DNA of 39,336 nt from JAIRTY01 sp050257395 (GTDB taxonomy: Bacteria; Actinomycetota; Actinomycetes; Streptosporangiales; Streptosporangiaceae), in assembly GCA_050257395.1 (NCBI GenBank), contig JBLMWU010000311.1, forward strand, positions 1-39,336, written 5' to 3'. Below the pieces are notes generated by a model. It saw nothing but the letters and a program-made list of their open reading frames with translations, was not told the DNA's origin and did no database searches. Positions 37,218 to 39,336 of this stretch are shown here, one piece after another (positions within the stretch are counted from its first letter, which is position 1; each line of letters starts with the position of its first letter). A program made the position numbers and the translations under genes.

Positions 37218-39336
37218 CTAGGGCTGGGTGCCGGTCTCGGCCCAGCGGCGGAACACCTCGATCCTGGCCGCGGGCCAGGCGCCGTCACACGGCATGGAAC
37301 CGTCCTGGAGCCGCTGCAGGATGCCGCTGGCGTGCGCCCGGGCGTCCTCGTAGGACCACAGGTCGAACGCGAAGCTCATCGACTGCCGGTCCCGTTCCCG
37401 GAACAGCGGGCGGATGTGAGCCGCGAAGCTCACCTGCTCGCCCGGGCCCGGCAGGGCGGCGCCCTCGCCCGCGGTCCCGCCGGCCGGCTCCTCAGCGGGC
37501 GCCGGCGGCGGCCCAGCCGGCCCCCAGCCCCAGCGCGGCACGGGCACGGGCCCGCCGTCCCCGGCCGCAGGCTGCGCCGCCGACCGGGAGACCCACTCGA
37601 GGCAGGCGGCAAACGCGGACCGGAACGCGGGGTCGGATGGCAGCCCCGCCTCGTCGGCCGCTCTGGTCAGCAGCGCCACCCAGCTGGCGCGCGCGGCCTC
37701 CGGCAGTGGCTGCCCGTCCGGCGCCACCCCGATCACCGGGCCGCCACCGTCCGGCTGCCCGCCGGCGGACTGCCCACTGTCAGGCTGCCCGCCGGCGGAC
37801 TGCCCACTGTCAGGCTGCCCGGCGTCCTGCTGCGCGGCGTCCGGGCGCCCCGATGCCGGGCCGCCGAACGCCTCGGCGAGCCAGGCGGCCAGCCGCTGCG
37901 GCTGGTCCGGCGGCAGGTCCGCGAAAAGCGGGGCCAGCAGCGGGTCGGCGGGCACGTGCTTCTCGTACAGGAGCCGGGCCGTCCTGGTCAGCGGGCCGAA
38001 CCCGCCCGCCCACTCGAACAGCGACGGCTCGCGCCCTGGCGGCGGCACCGGGTCGCGGAACTGCACGTACCAGTGCATGCCGCTGCAGAACGGCTTGTTG
38101 CGCGAATGCCCGCACCGGCACAGCGCGTAGTGCTCGGCCGAGGAACCCTCGGCGCGGGGGACCGGCTCGCCGCCGGGCCCGGTGAGCGGGATCCCGCCGG
38201 TGATCCGGTACGGGCCGTCCCTGGTGACCTCGATCGAGGCCGGGCGGGTCCGCTCCCAGTCAACGTCCTCGCGGGCTTCCCGGCCGCCGAGCGCGTAGCC
38301 CAGCGCTCCGGACGGGCAGTCGCGGACCGCGTGGATGATCTCACCGAGCGGGCCGCCGCTCGCGGCCACGAACGGCTCGGCGCCGGTGCGGAACACCGAG
38401 GGCAGCCGGTCGGTGCAGTAGCCGGAGTGCTGGCAGATCCCGCGGTTGTCGAAGATGGTGACCTGCTGGCCCTGGTAGGTGTCGCGCCGGTCCGGGACCC
38501 GCTCGGGGTCCTTGGCGCCGGTGAACCCGTTGCGGGTGCACGTGCCGTCGCAGGCCGGCTTGGCCGCCGACCCGCCGCAGCGGCACAGCGCCAGCCGGGG
38601 CGCTGGGCGGGCGCCGGCCCCCAGGTGATCGGTCAGGTCCGGCACGTTGGTCACCAGAAGGGGACCATCCGGCGCCACCTCGATCCCGGCGGGCAGGCCG
38701 GCCTGCAGCTGCCAGAGCTCGGCCAGCCGCGCGTCCCGCTCCGCGTCCGGTGCCAGCCGCAGCGCCAGGTCCTGCAGCCCGGCCGCTGCCTGGGCGAGTC
38801 CCGGCGGGCAGCTCCCCTCGGCAGCGAGCTGCGCGGCCAGCCGGGTCGCCGTGGCGGCGGCCGCCCACACGCCGTCCGCGCTCCCGCCCGGCGGCGATCC
38901 GGCCGGCCCGGCCGCCGCCAGCGCACCGTCCCGGGCAGCCGCCGGCGATCCGGCGGGCCCGGCGGCCGCCGCGACCTGGCTGGCCAGCTCGCGGAGCGGG
39001 CCGGCCAGCGCCGGGGGCACCGCCCGGGCTTCTTCGTTCAGGATCATGCTCGCCCGGCTCAGCTGGTCACCCACCTGTGCCGTGGCCGGCGGCGGGTGCG
39101 CGAGCGCGGACTGCGGGATGCGCGGCGGCAGCTGCGCCGCGAGCGTGGCGGCGAGCTCCCGGAGGGCGCCGAGCACCGGCTCCAGCTGCCCGGCGAGCTG
39201 CGCCCCGCGGCCCCGGCCCAGCTCGCCGCACAGCCAGGCCGCCTCGGCGAGCCGCTCGGCCAGCAGCGCCCAGGCGGCCTCCTGGTGCGGCATCAGGTAG
39301 TCGGACTCGTAGAACAGCTCGAAGCTCGGCCCCGCG
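37218..39336 (-). CDS. Multidomain CDGSH/Fer4_19/truncated-globin protein, 5' end beyond window
   Basis: Numbering is from the Met at 39293, but the frame stays open to the window edge (FELFYESDYL precedes it), so the true start is outside. Order: helical region 1-200, perhaps the end of a ferritin-like domain; CDGSH motif 1 at 237-252 (Cys237, Cys239, Cys248, then Cys252 where His is usual); a Fer4_19-like module 272-335 (Cys287, Cys293, Cys326-Pro); CDGSH motif 2 at 392-407 (Cys392, Cys394, Cys403, His407); truncated globin group II-like 426-590 (Tyr443, Trp538, PRWGWG); C-terminal SFAAHIRPLFRERDRQSM module 622-685. No signal peptide is visible. The globin segment for the proximal His is replaced by a low-complexity stretch (about 480-530). 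Electron or iron-sulfur transfer is inferred. Confidence 0.85.
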   Translation of the reverse strand, partial: AGPSFELFYESDYLMPHQEAAWALLAERLAEAAWLCGELGRGRGAQLAGQLEPVLGALRELAATLAAQLPPRIPQSALAHPPPATAQVGDQLSRASMILNEEARAVPPALAGPLRELASQVAAAAGPAGSPAAARDGALAAAGPAGSPPGGSADGVWAAAATATRLAAQLAAEGSCPPGLAQAAAGLQDLALRLAPDAERDARLAELWQLQAGLPAGIEVAPDGPLLVTNVPDLTDHLGAGARPAPRLALCRCGGSAAKPACDGTCTRNGFTGAKDPERVPDRRDTYQGQQVTIFDNRGICQHSGYCTDRLPSVFRTGAEPFVAASGGPLGEIIHAVRDCPSGALGYALGGREAREDVDWERTRPASIEVTRDGPYRITGGIPLTGPGGEPVPRAEGSSAEHYALCRCGHSRNKPFCSGMHWYVQFRDPVPPPGREPSLFEWAGGFGPLTRTARLLYEKHVPADPLLAPLFADLPPDQPQRLAAWLAEAFGGPASGRPDAAQQDAGQPDSGQSAGGQPDSGQSAGGQPDGGGPVIGVAPDGQPLPEAARASWVALLTRAADEAGLPSDPAFRSAFAACLEWVSRSAAQPAAGDGGPVPVPRWGWGPAGPPPAPAEEPAGGTAGEGAALPGPGEQVSFAAHIRPLFRERDRQSMSFAFDLWSYEDARAHASGILQRLQDGSMPCDGAWPAARIEVFRRWAETGTQP
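37753..37820 (-). repeat. In-frame 30-bp tandem repeat in the globin insert
   Basis: Two identical 30-bp units (37753-37782, 37783-37812) and 8 more bases encode repeated GGQPDSGQSA. Being a multiple of three, length changes here would keep the frame. It falls inside the globin domain of the multidomain protein. Confidence 0.85.

Noticed and set aside
37741..37830. CRISPR-like direct repeats
   Set aside because: The units are head-to-tail without spacers and lie inside a coding frame; this is a coding tandem repeat.

Overview
The window is about 39.3 kb of very GC-rich, densely coding DNA with GTG and TTG starts and many overlapping stop/start codons. It carries two F420-type genes (a Ddn-like oxidoreductase and an FNO-like NADP-binding gene), a Tat-exported lipoprotein and an MptB-like polyprenol-phosphate mannosyltransferase. 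Together these point to a soil-type actinobacterium, Streptomyces or Streptosporangiales-like; the genus cannot be fixed from the sequence. Several genes show a -10 hexamer only 6 to 9 bases before the start codon, which suggests leaderless mRNAs. I see no tRNA, rRNA, CRISPR array, insertion sequence or prophage.

Layout. 1-2.3 kb: 3' part-missing endonuclease V with a coupled unknown gene, then SRPBCC and DoxX-like genes. 2.3-5.8 kb: an AI-2E transporter/alditol oxidase operon and a secreted GH5 glycosidase, all on the minus strand. 5.8-8.4 kb: 1-Cys peroxiredoxin, dienelactone hydrolase, and a small membrane protein with a Ddn-like oxidoreductase. 8.5-10 kb: a MocR regulator with a clear palindromic operator. 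10-14.2 kb: a Ser/Gly-rich surface protein, a 450-base non-coding stretch, a small membrane protein, DUF4230, a fatty acid desaturase and DUF1707. 14.2-19.1 kb: a complete spermidine/putrescine-type ABC operon (A, D, B, C) divergent from an XRE-cupin regulator. 19.2-22.8 kb: a two-domain cell-wall amidase, a HAD hydrolase and a lysoplasmalogenase-like protein. 22.8-27.7 kb: an orphan TAXI-type binding protein without signal peptide, an AhpD-like protein, a 56-residue membrane protein, a methyltransferase, an FAD oxidoreductase and a Cys-rich MerR regulator. 27.7-31.6 kb: a secreted GH3 protein of atypical active site, a broken SGNH hydrolase remnant, an ABC exporter pair and a membrane protein. 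31.8-36.5 kb: a small leader ORF coupled to an MptB-like mannosyltransferase, a second GT-C-like membrane protein and an MFS exporter. 36.5-39.3 kb: an FNO-like dehydrogenase downstream of a large multidomain redox protein whose 5' end is outside the window.

The most unusual object is that last protein (37218 to the right edge). It joins a helical N-terminus, a CDGSH motif whose ligand His is Cys, a Fer4_19-like module, a second canonical CDGSH motif, a truncated globin and a small conserved C-terminal module. The globin segment that should carry the proximal heme His is instead a low-complexity stretch encoded partly by a 30-bp tandem repeat. Its only clear operon partner is the FNO-like NADP-binding gene, so a NADPH-linked redox or iron-sulfur relay is a reasonable hypothesis. 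Other points worth a second look are the signal-less TAXI protein, the GH3 protein lacking the NagZ Asp-Ser-His loop, the SGNH remnant with an inverted repeat at its break, the MocR operator, and the leader ORF before the mannosyltransferase.
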